Of a stretch of DNA of 64,000 nucleotides, positions 11,590-23,420 are shown piece after piece. Origin of the DNA: Denticeps clupeoides (lineage: Eukaryota > Chordata > Actinopteri > Clupeiformes > Denticipitidae); the NCBI RefSeq assembly GCF_900700375.1, contig NW_021630118.1, positions 1-64,000 on the forward strand. Reading direction: 5' to 3'. The translations under genes were made by a program, and so were the position numbers. Within the stretch, counting starts at the first letter, position 1; each line of letters opens with the position of its first letter. The notes under the pieces were generated by a model. The model had not been told where the DNA came from. It made no database searches and saw only the letters and a list, made by a program, of their open reading frames with translations.

Positions 11590-11671
11590 TGGCAGCGGTG
11601 GGATTTGAACCCACGCCTCCAAAGAGACTGGAGCTTAAATCCAGCGCCTTAGACCGCTCGGCCACACTACC
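11590..11671 (-). tRNA. tRNA-Leu(UAA)
   Basis: This 82-nt copy matches the consensus and has the distant-T4 trailer. Confidence 0.9.
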
Positions 11672-11786
11672 ATTCGTTAGCTTATTTTAGATCCTGATGT
11701 GTTATAGAACAATTGAGATGAAAACATGACCTTAGCCAAAATGTGGCTTAAAATTTCACAACACAAAAGCAGGACAAAAAAAGGAC

Positions 11787-11858
11787 TGCGTTGGCTGGGA
11801 GTCGAACCCGGGTAAACTAATTGGAAGGCAGTTATGTTCACCACTATACAACCAAGGC
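11787..11858 (-). pseudogene. tRNA-Gly(UCC)-like pseudogene, type A
   Basis: This type A copy is the partner of the Leu at 11590. Confidence 0.75.
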
Positions 11859-11974
11859 ACAAACTAAGAAGTTTTCCATGTTGTGGAATACCAAGGGCAT
11901 TTAGACCCAAAAGTGGTTATTGCTTTGGTTGAATACAGATCAGATTGAGATGGGCTGTGGAAGTGATTGGTGAT

Positions 11975-12028
11975 GTACAACAGACTGGACATTTACACTA
12001 GTAGCACAGACCTTTCAGACAAGCTACC
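11975..12028 (-). pseudogene. Partial tRNA-Leu-like pseudogene, type P
   Basis: Only the 5' two thirds remain. The T arm and about 320 bp of the preceding spacer are deleted, joining spacer text (tgatgta) directly to the variable arm. Confidence 0.75.
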
Positions 12029-12171
12029 TTCTGTGAGATTTATTAAATGCAACATCTTTACCATGACTATTTTGGGGAAACTAGTAATGCTTCACGAACA
12101 TACAGTGACAGGGGACAACCAAAAGCATCGTACAAAGATCAATAGTTTGCGTGTTGTTGTAAAAGGTCCAT

Positions 12172-12243
12172 TGCATTGGCCGGGAATCGAACCCGGGTCA
12201 ACTGCTTGGGAAGCAGCCATGCTCACCACTATACCACCAATGC
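12172..12243 (-). tRNA. tRNA-Gly(CCC)
   Basis: It is 72 nt, with one substitution (A to G on the RNA strand) beside the anticodon stem. Confidence 0.87.
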
Positions 12244-12521
12244 ACACAGCTTGCAGGATGTCGTAGTTTTTCTTAAAGGGAGCATGGCACTGATAAGGGT
12301 CAAACTAATGTTTGATGTGTAGTTAGAAGCTATACTCAGGATTTTGAGAACAATTTATGGCCAGGTGAAAGAGTGCGTGGGTAAAAGGACAGAGGATGGA
12401 ATGTTATTGACTGCTAGATGTTCACCATCAGGTGTGTCGTGGGTTGTATTGTGTTTTCATGGCTGCTTGATGAACACCTAAAACTAAGCACTACAATTAG
12501 TTCCTGTACTTTAAATCATAA

Positions 12522-12594
12522 TGGCAGTGGTGGGATTTGAACCGCACGCCTCCGAAGAGACTGGAGCCTAAATCCAGCGCCTTAGCCCACTCGG
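12522..12594 (-). pseudogene. 5'-truncated tRNA-Leu(UAG) pseudogene
   Basis: It has the same 5' deletion as 1489-1559, plus an acceptor-stem change. Confidence 0.83.
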
Positions 12595-12677
12595 CTCTAT
12601 TTTAGATCCTGATGTGTTAAAGAACACTTGAGATGAAGACATGACCTTATCCAAAATTTGGCTTAAAAAAGAGGACT

Positions 12678-12737
12678 GCATGGCTGGGAGTCGAACCTGG
12701 GTAATCTTGCTTGGAAGGCAGCTATGCTCAACACTAT
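12678..12737 (-). pseudogene. tRNA-Gly(UCC) pseudogene split by LINE
   Basis: The remaining ten bases lie at 14661-14670. Confidence 0.86.
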
Positions 12738-14660
12738 TCAGAATCAGAAACAGAATCGTATTATTGGCCAAGTAAGTGCAAGCACATACAAGGAATTGAT
12801 TCCGGTAGATTGGTGTCTCTCAAGTACAATGTAGGAAAAAAAGATAAAAATACAACAACAAACAAACAACAACAACAACAATGTGTAAGGGTGTTGTGTT
12901 ATTGTCCAAGTTGTGGATTGTTTGTGATTTATAAATAACTATAACTATATCTACTATTTATGAATAAATAGGCCAAAAAACAAACGAAAATCTTATATAC
13001 AAGGGAACATAAAGTGCAGTGTGTAATGATGGATGAGATTTACAGTATCAGCTGTTTAGCAGGGAGATGGGCGAGGGGAGAGGAAGAAGAAAACTGTTCT
13101 TGTGTCGGCTGGTCCTGGTCTGCAGGCTTCTATAACGTCTGCCAGCGAGCAGCAGGTCAAAGAGCCTGTGACCAGGGTGTGAGGGGTCTGAGATGATTTT
13201 CCCTGCCCTTTTCCTGGATCTTGAGAGGTACAGGTCCCTGGATGGAGGGCAAGGGGGCACCCGGTGATCCTTTCTGCTGACCGTACAGTCCGCTGCAGTC
13301 CTGATCCTGTCCGGTTTAGTGGCTGCTCCATACCAGACAGTGATGGAGGAGCACAGGACAGACTCAATGACCGCAGTGTAGAACTGGATCAGCAGCTCCT
13401 GTGGAAGACTGTACTTCCCCAGTTGCCTCAGGAGTACAATCCTCTGCTGGGTCTTTTTGAGGATGGAGGAGATGTTGGTCTCCCAACCTCAGGTCCTGGG
13501 AAATGGTGGTGCCTAGGAATGTGAAGGTCTCCACAATAGACACCAGCCTGTCTGATATAGTGAGGGGGGAGCAATGTTGAGGGATGTCTCCTGAAGTCCA
13601 CCGTCATCTCCACAGTCTTAAAGCGTGTTCAGCACCAGGTTGTGTTGACTGCCACCAGAGTACCAGACGCTCAACTTCTGTCGGTATGCAGACTCATCAC
13701 CATCCTGGATGAGTCCAATGACAGTGGTGTCGTCTGCAACTTCAGGAGTTCACAGTTGAGTTCCTGGAGGGCAGTCGTTGGTGTACAGGGAGAAGAGAAG
13801 TGGGGAGAGGACACATCCGTGAGGGGCAACCAGTACTGAGGGACCGTGTTCCAGAAGTGATCTCCCTCAGCCCTCACTTGCTGCTTCCTGTCTGTCAGGA
13901 AGCTGGTGATCCACTTGCAGGTACCAGGTGACACGCTGAGCTGGGAGAGTTTGGAGGTGAGGAGTTCAGGCACAATGGTGTTGAATGCCGAGCTGAAGTC
14001 CACAAACAGAATCCTGGCATAGGTTCCCGGGCGGGTCGAGATGTTTGCAGGATGTAATGCATGGCCCCATATTCACTACATCATCCACCGACCTGTTTGC
14101 CCGGTAGGCAAACTGCAGGGGGTCCAGTTGGGTGTTCTGTGATGTCCTTTAGATGGGCTAAAACCAGGCGTTCAAAGGGATTCATGACCACAGCGTCAAG
14201 ACGACAGGTCTGTAGTCATTTGGAACAGTGATGGTGGGTTTCTTGGGGACCGGAATAATGGTGGAGCGTTTGAAGCAGGTGGGAACTTCCACACAGCTCC
14301 AGGGATCTGTTGAAGATGTGGGGGAAGATGGGGAGCCAGCTGTTCAGCACAGGCTTTGAGACAAGAGGGGGAGACACTGTCCTGGACCTGCGGCTTTCCT
14401 GGTCTTCTGTTTTCTGGAACAGCCAACGCACATCTTCAACGTGTATTCTGAGTTTCAGGGGGGGTGGGGGGGTTGTGATTGGAGTCGTTGACTCTGGGCA
14501 GGGGAGGGGGGGGGGGGGGGGGGGGGGGGGGAGGGGGGGAGAGAGGTGTGACAGGGTTCATTGTCTCTGGGAAGGGGGGGGGGAGGGAGGAGGATGGGGG
14601 GGGTGAGGAGTGATGGTGGTCTGTGTTTCTGGAGTGGGGTGGGTTGAGGGGTGTGAATCT
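12738..14660 (-). mobile_element. 5'-truncated CR1/L2-superfamily LINE, copy 3
   Basis: This is the long class and the copy most broken by single-base indels. A 26-base G run at 14506-14531 replaces mixed G-rich text seen in copies 2 and 4-6. Confidence 0.86.
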
Positions 14661-15208
14661 CAACCAAGGCACAAACTAGGAAGTTTTCCATGTTTGTGGA
14701 ATACCAAAGTGCATTTAGACCAAAAGTTGTATTTGCTTTTGGTTGAATACAGATCAGATTGAGATGGGCTGTGGAAGTGAGTGGTGGTGTAACTACATGT
14801 GTTAAGAAGCATTATTTAATTCCTCTGGGCAATTGTCACAGATTTTCCCACAGAGAGCATGGCCCGGGTGAGCAATCAATCTAATGCTGGATTCCTGAAA
14901 GAATCCATGGTCAGGGCACAGCAGCAATGCATGCCAGATAAAAAGGTGTGTGTGACATGACAGAGCATGAACTTTACAGAATGCATTGCATTGTGCATTT
15001 TAAACAAAAAAAACCAAATTCGTAACTTTTCACTGCTGGTTTAATCATAAGGCAGAGGTGAGATTTGTAAACTGAAAGAGGGATGAATGTTGTTGACTGC
15101 TAGATGTTCACCATCAGGTGTGTCGTGGGTGTATTGTGTTTGCATGGCTGCCTTGATGAACACCCTAAAACAAAACACTACAATTAGGTCCCTGTACTTT
15201 AAACATAA

Positions 15209-15290
15209 TGGCAGCGGTGGGATTTTGAACCCACGCTCCAAAGAGACTGGAGCTTAAATCCAGCGCCTTAGACCGCTCGGCCACACTACC
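15209..15290 (-). tRNA. tRNA-Leu(UAA)
   Basis: It is 82 nt, but with one T gained in the T loop and one C lost in the variable arm, changes not seen in later copies. Confidence 0.75.
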
Positions 15291-15406
15291 ATTCGTTAGC
15301 TTATTTTAGATCCTGATGTGTATAGAACAATTGAGATGAAAACATGACCTTAGCCAAACTGTGGCTTAAAATTTCACAACACAACAGCAGGACAAAAAAA
15401 AGGGAC

Positions 15407-15479
15407 TGCGTTGGCTGGGAGTCGAACCCGGGTAAACTAATTGGAAGGCAGTTATGCTTCACCACTATACAACCAAGGC
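15407..15479 (-). pseudogene. tRNA-Gly(UCC)-like pseudogene, type A
   Basis: It is type A with one extra base in the D arm (73 nt). Confidence 0.73.
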
Positions 15480-15853
15480 ACAAACTAAGACGTTTTCCAT
15501 GTTGTGGAATACCAAGGGCATTTAGACCCAAAAGTGGTTATTGCTTTTGGTTGAATACAGATCAGATTGAGATGGGCTGTGGAAGTGAGTGGTGATGTAA
15601 CTACAATAATGTTTAGAAGCATTAACTAATTCTTCTGAGCAATTGTCACAGTTTTACCCACAGACAGCATGGCACTGGTGAGGAATCGATCTAGTGCTGG
15701 ATGCCTGAAAGAATCCATGCATCCAGCAGCAATGCATGGCCAGATACAAAAGTGTGTGCGACATGACAGGGTATGAACTTTACAGAATGCATGCATTGTT
15801 CATTTAAACAAACAAAAACTAATTCATGACCTTTACTGCATTTTTAATCACAT

Positions 15854-15936
15854 AGGCAGTTGTGGGATTTGAACCCACATTTGTAAAACAGACTGGACAT
15901 TTACACTAGTAGCACAGACCTTTCAGACAAGCTACC
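15854..15936 (-). pseudogene. tRNA-Leu-like pseudogene, type P
   Basis: It is 83 nt with an intact B box and is paired with Gly(CCC) at 16081. Confidence 0.8.
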
Positions 15937-16080
15937 TTCTGTGAGATATATTAAATGCAACATCTTTACCATGACTATTTTGAGGAAACTAGTAATGCTT
16001 CACAGAACATACAGTGACAGGAGACAACCAAAAGCATCGTACAAAGATCAATGGTTTGCGTGTTGTTGTAAAAGGTCCAT

Positions 16081-16152
16081 TGCATTGGCCGGGAATCGAA
16101 CCCGGGTCAACTGCTTGGGAAGCAGCTATGCTCACCACTATACCACCAATGC
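16081..16152 (-). tRNA. tRNA-Gly(CCC)
   Basis: This is a 72-nt consensus copy. Confidence 0.9.
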
Positions 16153-16430
16153 ACACAGCTTGCAGGTTGTCGTAGATTTTCTTAAAGGGAGCATGGCACT
16201 GATAAGGAGTCAAACTAATGTTTGATGTGTAGTTAGAAGCTATACTCAGGATTTTGAGAACAATTTATGGCCAGGTGAAGAGTGCGTGGGTAAAAGGACA
16301 GAGGATGAATGTTATTGACTGCTAGATGTTCACCATCAGGTGGTGTCGTGGGTGTATTGTGTTTGCATGGCTGCTTGATGAACACCTAAAACAAAACACT
16401 ACAATTAGTTCCTTGTAGTTTTCATCATAA

Positions 16431-16511
16431 TGGCAGCGGTGGGATTTGAACCCACGCCTCCGAAGAGACTGGAGCTAAATCCAGCGCCTTAGACCGCTCG
16501 GCCACACTACC
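16431..16511 (-). tRNA. tRNA-Leu(UAG)
   Basis: It is 81 nt, with one base missing in the anticodon loop/stem compared with the other UAG copies. The anticodon call assumes the loss is outside positions 34-36. Confidence 0.7.
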
Positions 16512-16630
16512 ACTCATTAGGTTATTTTAGATCCTGATGTGTTATAGAACACTTGAGATGAAAACATGACCTTAGCCAAAATTTGGCTTAAAAAGTTGCA
16601 CAACACAAAAGCAGGATGAAAAAAGAGGAC

Positions 16631-16701
16631 TGCGTTGGCTGGGAGTCCAACCGGGTCAACTAACCTGAAGGCAGCTATGCTCACCACTATACAACAAAGG
16701 C
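16631..16701 (-). pseudogene. tRNA-Gly-like pseudogene with UCA anticodon, type B
   Basis: It is 71 nt, with one base lost in the T stem. Confidence 0.72.
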
Positions 16702-17241
16702 ACAAACTAGGAAGTTTTCCATGTTGTGGAATACCAAGGGCATTTAGACCCAAAAGTGGTTATTTCTTTTGGTTGAATAGAGATCAGATTGAGATGGGCT
16801 GTGGAAGTGAGTGGTACTGTAACTACATGATGTTTAGAAAAATTAACTAATTCTTCTGAGCAATTGTCACAGTTTTTCCCACAGACAGCATGGCTCTGGT
16901 GAGGAATCAGTCTAGTGCTGGATGCCTGAAAGAATCCATGGTCAGGGCAACAGCAGCAATGCATGGCCAAATGAAAAAAGTGTGTGTGTGACATGACAGA
17001 GCATGAACTTTACAGAATGCATGCATTGTGCATTTTAAACAAACAAAAACAAATTCGTAACTTTCACTGCTGGTTTAATCATAAAGGCAGAGGTGAGATT
17101 TGTAAAATGAAAGAGGATGAATGTTGTTGACTGCTAGATGTTCACCATCACTTGTGTCCTGGGTGTATTGTGTTTTCATGGCTGCTTGATGAACACCTAA
17201 AACTAAGCACTACAATTAGTTCCTTGCAGTTTTCATCATAA

Positions 17242-17323
17242 TGGCAGCGGTGGGATTTGAACCCACGCCTCCAAAGAGACTGGAGCTTAAATCCAGCGCC
17301 TTAGACCGCTCGGCCACACTACC
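17242..17323 (-). tRNA. tRNA-Leu(UAA)
   Basis: This is an 82-nt consensus copy. Confidence 0.9.
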
Positions 17324-17439
17324 ATTCGTTAGCTTATTTTAGATCCTGATGTGTTATAGAACAATTGAGATGAAAACATGACCTTAGCCAAAATGTGGCT
17401 TAAAATTTCACAACACAAAAGCAGGACAAAAAAAAGGAC

Positions 17440-17511
17440 TGCGTTGGCTGGGAGTCGAACCCGGGTAAACTAATTGGAAGGCAGTTATGTTCACCACTAT
17501 ACAACCAAGGC
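17440..17511 (-). pseudogene. tRNA-Gly(UCC)-like pseudogene, type A
   Basis: This type A copy is the partner of the Leu at 17242. Confidence 0.75.
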
Positions 17512-17885
17512 ACAAACTAAGAAGTTTTCCATGTTGTGGAATACCAAGGGCATTTAGACCCAAAAGTGGTTATTGCTTTTGGTTGAATACAGATCAGATT
17601 GAGATGGGCTGTGGAAGTGATTGGTGATGTAACTACATAATGTTTAGAAGCATTAACTAATTCTTCTGAGCAATTGTCACAGTTTTACCCACAGACAGCA
17701 TGGCACTGGTGAGGAATCGATCTAGTGCTGGATGCCTGAAAGAATCCATGCATCCAGCAGCAATGCATGGCCAGATACAAAAGTGTGTGCGACATGACAG
17801 GGTATGAACTTTACCGAATGCATGCATTGTTCATTTTAAACAAACAAAAACTAATTCATGACCTTTACTGCATTTTTAATCACAT

Positions 17886-17968
17886 AGGCAGTTGTGGGAT
17901 TTGAACCCACATTTGTACAACAGACTGGACATTTACACTAGTAGCACAGACCTTTCAGACAAGCTACC
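17886..17968 (-). pseudogene. tRNA-Leu-like pseudogene, type P
   Basis: It is 83 nt with an intact B box and is paired with Gly(CCC) at 18113. Confidence 0.8.
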
Positions 17969-18112
17969 TTCTGTGAGATTTATTAAATGCAACATCTTTA
18001 CCATGACTATTTTGGGGAAACTAGTAATGCTTCACAGAACATACAGTGACAGGGGACAACCAAAAGCATCGTACAAAGATCAATAGTTTGCGTGTTGTTG
18101 TAAAAGGTCCAT

Positions 18113-18183
18113 TGCATTGGCCGGGAATCGAACCCGGTCAACTGCTTGGGAAGCAGCTATGCTCACCACTATACCACCAATGC
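18113..18183 (-). tRNA. tRNA-Gly(CCC)
   Basis: It is 71 nt, with one G missing in the T stem. Confidence 0.8.
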
Positions 18184-18461
18184 ACACAGCTTGCAGGATG
18201 TCGTAGTTTTTCTTAAAGGGAGCATGGCACTGATAAGGGGTCAAACTAATGTTTGATGTGTAGTTAGAAGCTATACTCAGGATTTTGAGAACAATTTATG
18301 GCCAGGTGAAAGAGTGCGTGGGTAAAAGGACAGAGGATGAATGTTATTGACTGCTAGATGTTCACCATCAGGTGTGTCGTGGGTGTATTGTGTTTTAATG
18401 GCTGCTTGATGAACACCTAAAACTAAGCACTACAATTAGTTCCCTGTACTTTAAAACATAA

Positions 18462-18533
18462 TGGCAGCGGTGGGATTTGAACCGACGCCTCCGAAGAGAC
18501 TGGAGCCTAAATCCAGCGCCTTAGCCCACTCGG
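18462..18533 (-). pseudogene. 5'-truncated tRNA-Leu(UAG) pseudogene
   Basis: It has the shared 5' deletion and T-arm change. Confidence 0.85.
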
Positions 18534-18615
18534 CTCATTTTAGATCCTGATGTGTTAAAGAACACTTGAGATGAAGACATGACCTTATCCAAAATTTGGC
18601 TTAAAAAAAGAGGAC

Positions 18616-18676
18616 TGCATTGGCTGGGAGTCGAACCTGGGTATCTTGCTTGGAAGGCAGCTATGCTCAACACTAT
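18616..18676 (-). pseudogene. tRNA-Gly(UCC) pseudogene split by LINE
   Basis: The remaining ten bases lie at 20568-20577. Confidence 0.88.
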
Positions 18677-18788
18677 TCAGAATCAGAAACAGAATCGTAT
18701 TTATTGGCCAAGTAAGTGCAAGCACATACAAGGAAATTGATTCCGGTAGATGGTGTCTCTCAAGTACAATGTAGGAAAAAAAGATAAA

Positions 18789-18823
<35 letters not shown>

Positions 18824-20567
18824 TGTAAGGGTGTTGTGTTATTGTCCAAGTTGTGGATTGTTTGTGATTTATAAATAACTATAACTATATCTACTATTTA
18901 TGAATAAATAGGCAAAAAACAAACGAAATCTTATATACAAGTGAACATAAAGTGCAGTGTGTAATGATGGATGAGATTTACAGTATCAGCTGTTTAGCAG
19001 GGAGATGGCGAGGGGGAAGAAACTGTTCTTGTGTCGGCTGGTCCTGGTCTGCAGGCTTCTATAACGTCTGCCAGCGAGCAGCAGGTCAAAGAGCCTGTGA
19101 CCAGGGTGTGAGGGGTCTGAGATGATTTTCCCTGCCCTTTTCCTGGATCTTGAGAGGTACAGGTCCTGGATGGAGGGCAAGGGGGCACCGGTGATCCTTT
19201 CTGCTGACCGTACAGTCCGCTGCAGTCTGATCCTGTCCGGTTTAGTGGCTGCTCCATACCAGACAGTGATGGAGGAGCACAGGACAGACTCAATGACCGC
19301 AGTGTAGAACTGGATCAGCAGCTCCTGTGGAAGACTGTACTTCCCCAGTTGCCTCAGGAGTACATCCTCTGCTGGGTCTTTTTGAGGATGGAGGAGATGT
19401 TGGTCTCCCACCTCAGGTCCTGGGAAATGGTGGTGCCTAGGAATGTGAAGGTCTCCACAATAGACACCAGCCTGTCTGATATAGTGAGGGGGAGCAATGT
19501 TGAGGGATGTCTCCTGAAGTCCACCGTCATCTCCACAGTCTTAAGCGTGTTCAGCACCAGGTTGTGTTGACTGCACCAGAGTACCAGACGCTCAACTTCC
19601 TGTCGGTATGCAGACTCATCACCATCCTGGATGAGTCCAATGACAGTGGTGTCGTCTGCAAACTTCAGGAGTTTCACAGTTGAGTTCCTGGAGGGCAGTC
19701 GTTGGTGTACAGGGAGAAGAGAATTGGGGAGAGGACACATCCGTGAGGGGCACCAGTACTGAGGGACCGTGTTCCAGAAGTGATCTCCCTCAGCCTCACT
19801 TGCTGCTTCCTGTCTGTCAGGAAGCTGGTGATCCACTTGCAGGTACCAGGTGACACGCTGAGCTGGGAGAGTTTGGAGGTGAGGAGTTCAGGCACAATGG
19901 TGTTGAATGCCGAGCTGAAGTCCACAAACAGAATCCTGGCATAGGTTCCCGGGCGGTCGAGATGTTGCAGGATGTAATGCAGCCCCATATTCACTACATC
20001 ATCCACCGACCTGTTTGCCCGGTAGGCAAACTGCAGGGGGTCCAGTTGGTGTTCTGTGATGTCCTTTAGATGGGCTAAACCAGGCGTTCAAAGGATTTCA
20101 TGACCACAGACGTCAAGACGACAGGTCTGTAGTCATTTGGAACAGTGATGGTGGGTTTCTTGGGGACCGGAATAATGGTGGAGCGTTTGAAGCAGGTGGG
20201 AACTTCACACAGCTCCAGGGATCTGTTGAAGATGTGGGGGAAGATGGGAGCCAGCTGTTCAGCACAGGCTTTGAGACAAGAGGGGGAGACACTGTCTGGA
20301 CCTGCGGCTTTCCTGGTCTTCTGTTTCTGGAACAGCCAACGCACATCTTCAACGTGTATTCTGAGTTTCAGGGGGGGTGGGGGGGGGGTTGTGATTGGAG
20401 TCGTTGACTCTGGGCAGGGGAGGGTGAGGGAGGAGGGTGGGGGGGAGAGAGGTGTGACAGGGTTCATTGTCTCTGGGAAGGGGTGGGTGACAGAGGAGGA
20501 TGGGGGGGGGTGAGGAGTGATGGTGGTCTGTGTTTCTGGAGTGGGGTGGTTGAGGGGTGTGAATCTT
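18677..20567 (-). mobile_element. 5'-truncated CR1/L2-superfamily LINE, copy 4
   Basis: This is the long class. The CAA microsatellite in the 3' UTR is longest here (about 18788-18821). The RT palm and C-terminal segments are readable over long stretches. Confidence 0.9.
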
Positions 20568-21114
20568 CAACCAAGGCACAAACTAGGAAGTTTTCCATGT
20601 TGTGGAATACCAAAGTGCATTTAGACCAAAAAGTTGTATTTGCTTTTGGTTGAATACAGATCAGATTGAGATGGGCTGTGGAAGTGAGTGGTGGTGTAAC
20701 TACATGATGTTAAGAAGCATTATTTAATTCCTCTGGGCAATTGTCACAGATTTTCCCACAGAGAGCATGGCCCGGGTGAGCAATCAATCTAATGCTGGAT
20801 TCCTGAAAGAATCCATGGTCAGGGCAACAGCAGCAATGCATGGCCAGATAAAAAGGTGTGTGTGACATGACAGAGCATGAACTTTACAGAATGCATGCAT
20901 TGTGCATTTTAAACAAAAAAAAAAAGTCCTTAACTTTCACTGCTGGTTTAATCATATAGGCAGAGGTGAGATTTGTAAAAAGACAGAGGATGAATATTAT
21001 TGACTGCTAGATGTTCACCATTAGGTGTGTCATAGGTGTATTTTGTTTGCATGGCTGCTTGATGAACACCTAAAACTAAACACTACAATTAGTTCCCTGT
21101 ACTTTAAAACATAA

Positions 21115-21196
21115 TGGCAGCGGTGGGATTTGAACCCACGCCTCCGAAGAGACTGGAGCCTTAATCCAGCGCCTTAGACCGCTCGGCCACACTACC
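21115..21196 (-). tRNA. tRNA-Leu(AAG)
   Basis: This 82-nt copy has loop TTAAGGC, all stems paired, both promoter boxes and a T4 about 6 nt downstream. It is the best-formed AAG gene type in the array. Confidence 0.92.
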
Positions 21197-21314
21197 ATTC
21201 GTTAGCTCATTTCCGATTCTGATTTGTTATTGAACACTTGAGATGAAGACATGACCTTAGCCAAAATTTGGCTTAAAAAGTTGCACAACACAAAAGCAGG
21301 ACAAAAAAAAGGAC

Positions 21315-21386
21315 TGCATTGGTTGGGAGTCCAACCTGGGTCAACTAACTGGAAGGCAGCTATGCTCACCACTATACAACCAAGGC
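21315..21386 (-). pseudogene. tRNA-Gly(UCC)-like pseudogene, type C
   Basis: This type C copy is the partner of Leu(AAG) at 21115. The B box is broken. Confidence 0.75.
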
Positions 21387-21926
21387 ACAAACTAGGAAGT
21401 TTTCCATGTTGTGGAATACCAAGGGCATTTAGACCCAAAAGTGGTTATTTCTTTTGGTTGAATAGAGATCAGATTGAGATGGGCTGTGGAAGTGAGTGGT
21501 ACTGTAACTACATGATGTTTAGAAAAATTAACTATTTCTTCTGAGCAATTGTCACAGTTTTTCCCACAGACAGCATGGCACTGGTGAGGAATCAGTCTAG
21601 TGCTGGATGCCTGAAAGAATCCATGGTCAGGGCAACAGCAGCAATGCATGGCCAAATGAAAAAAGTGTGTGTGTGACATGACAGAGCATGAACTTTACAG
21701 AATGCATGCATTGTGCATTTTAAACAAACAAAAACAAATTCGTAACTTTCACTGCTGGTTTAATCATAAAGGCAGAGGTGAGATTTGTAAAATGAAAGAG
21801 GATGAATGTTGTTGACTGCTAGATGTTCACCATCAGGTGTGTCGTGGGTGTATTGTGTTTGCATGGCTGCTTGATGAACACCTAAAACAAAACACTACAA
21901 TTAGTTCCCTGTACTTTAAAACATAA

Positions 21927-22008
21927 TGGCAGCGGTGGGATTTGAACCCACGCCTCCAAAGAGACTGGAGCTTAAATCCAGCGCCTTAGACCGCTCGGCC
22001 ACACTACC
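21927..22008 (-). tRNA. tRNA-Leu(UAA)
   Basis: This 82-nt consensus copy has a near-T4 trailer, unlike most UAA copies. Confidence 0.9.
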
Positions 22009-22124
22009 ATTCGTTAGCTTATTTTAGATCCTGATGTGTTATAGAACAATTGAGATGAAAACATGACCTTAGCCAAAATGTGGCTTAAAATTTCACAACA
22101 CAAAAGCAGGACAAAAAAAAGGAC

Positions 22125-22196
22125 TGCGTTGGCTGGGAGTCGAACCCGGGTAAACTAATTGGAAGGCAGTTATGTTCACCACTATACAACCAAGGC
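22125..22196 (-). pseudogene. tRNA-Gly(UCC)-like pseudogene, type A
   Basis: This type A copy is the partner of the Leu at 21927. Confidence 0.75.
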
Positions 22197-22570
22197 ACAA
22201 ACTAAGAAGTTTTCCATGTTGTGGAATACCAAGGGCATTTAGACCCAAAAGTGGTTATTGCTTTTGGTTGAATACAGATCAGATTGAGATGGGCTGTGGA
22301 AGTGATTGGTGATGTAACTACATAATGTTTAGAAGCATTAACTAATTCTTCTGAGCAATTGTCACAGTTTTACCCACAGACAGCATGGCACTGGTGAGGA
22401 ATCGATCTAGTGCTGGATGCCTGAAAGAATCCATGCATCCAGCAGCAATGCATGGCCAGATACAAAAGTGTGTGCGACATGACAGGGTATGAACTTTACC
22501 GAATGCATGCATTGTTCATTTTAAACAAACAAAAACTAATTCATGACCTTTACTGCATTTTTAATCACAT

Positions 22571-22653
22571 AGGCAGTTGTGGGATTTGAACCCACATTTG
22601 TAAAACAGACTGGACATTTACACTAGTAGCACAGACCTTTCAGACAAGCTACC
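22571..22653 (-). pseudogene. tRNA-Leu-like pseudogene, type P
   Basis: It is 83 nt with an intact B box and is paired with Gly(CCC) at 22798. Confidence 0.8.
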
Positions 22654-22797
22654 TTCTGTGAGATATATTAAATGCAACATCTTTACCATGACTATTTTGA
22701 GGAAACTAGTAATGCTTCACAGAACATACAGTGACAGGAGACAACCAAAAGCATCGTACAAAGATCAATGGTTTGCGTGTTGTTGTAAAAGGTCCAT

Positions 22798-22869
22798 TGC
22801 ATTGGCCGGGAATCGAACCCGGGTCAACTGCTTGGGAAGCAGCTATGCTCACCACTATACCACCAATGC
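22798..22869 (-). tRNA. tRNA-Gly(CCC)
   Basis: This is a 72-nt consensus copy. Confidence 0.92.
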
Positions 22870-23147
22870 ACACAGCTTGCAGGTTGTCGTAGATTTTCTT
22901 AAAGGGAGCATGGCACTGATAAGGAGTCAAACTAATGTTTGATGTGTAGTTAGAAGCTATACTCAGGATTTTGAGAACAATTTATGGCCAGGTGAAAGAG
23001 TGCGTGGGTAAAAGGACAGAGGATGAATGTTATTGACTGCTAGATGTTCACCATCAGGTGTGTCGTGGGTGTATTGTGTTTGCATGGCTGCTTGATGAAC
23101 ACCTAAAACAAAACACTACAATTAGTTCCTTGTAGTTTTCATCATAA

Positions 23148-23229
23148 TGGCAGCGGTGGGATTTGAACCCACGCCTCCAAAGAGACTGGAGCCTAAATCC
23201 AGCGCCTTAGACCGCTCGGCCACACTACC
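23148..23229 (-). tRNA. tRNA-Leu(UAG)
   Basis: This full 82-nt copy carries the UAA-type variable arm (ccaaagagac rather than ccgaagagac on the plus strand), suggesting exchange between isoacceptors. Confidence 0.92.
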
Positions 23230-23348
23230 ACTCATTAGGTTATTTTAGATCCTGATGTGTTATAGAACACTTGAGATGAAAACATGACCTTAGCCAAAAT
23301 TTGGCTTAAAAAGTTGCACAACACAAAAGCAGGATGAAAAAAGAGGAC

Positions 23349-23420
23349 TGCGTTGGCTGGGAGTCCAACCCGGGTCAACTAACCTGAAGGCAGCTATGCT
23401 CACCACTATACAACAAAGGC
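23349..23420 (-). pseudogene. tRNA-Gly-like pseudogene with UCA anticodon, type B
   Basis: It is 72 nt with loop CTTCAGG and a broken B box. It is the partner of the Leu at 23148. Confidence 0.78.

Larger units (their letters stand above)
15854..22570. repeat. tRNA higher-order repeat block 1
   Basis: This 6717-bp block has the order ψLeu-Gly(CCC), UAG-B, UAA-A, ψLeu-Gly(CCC), truncated UAG-LINE, AAG-C, UAA-A. Its length nearly equals blocks 2 and 3, but it lacks one UAA-B pair and has an extra UAA-A pair. Confidence 0.75.

Noticed and set aside
15941-16225. Plus-strand frames crossing the Gly(CCC) genes (MRYIKCN...)
   Set aside because: They read through a tRNA gene and spacer antisense. 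They are not plausible proteins.
16707-16994. A 95-codon minus-strand open frame (MSHTHFFHLAM...) repeated in many tRNA-array units
   Set aside because: It lies in spacer, has low-complexity composition and no recognisable domain. It recurs only because the units are near-identical.
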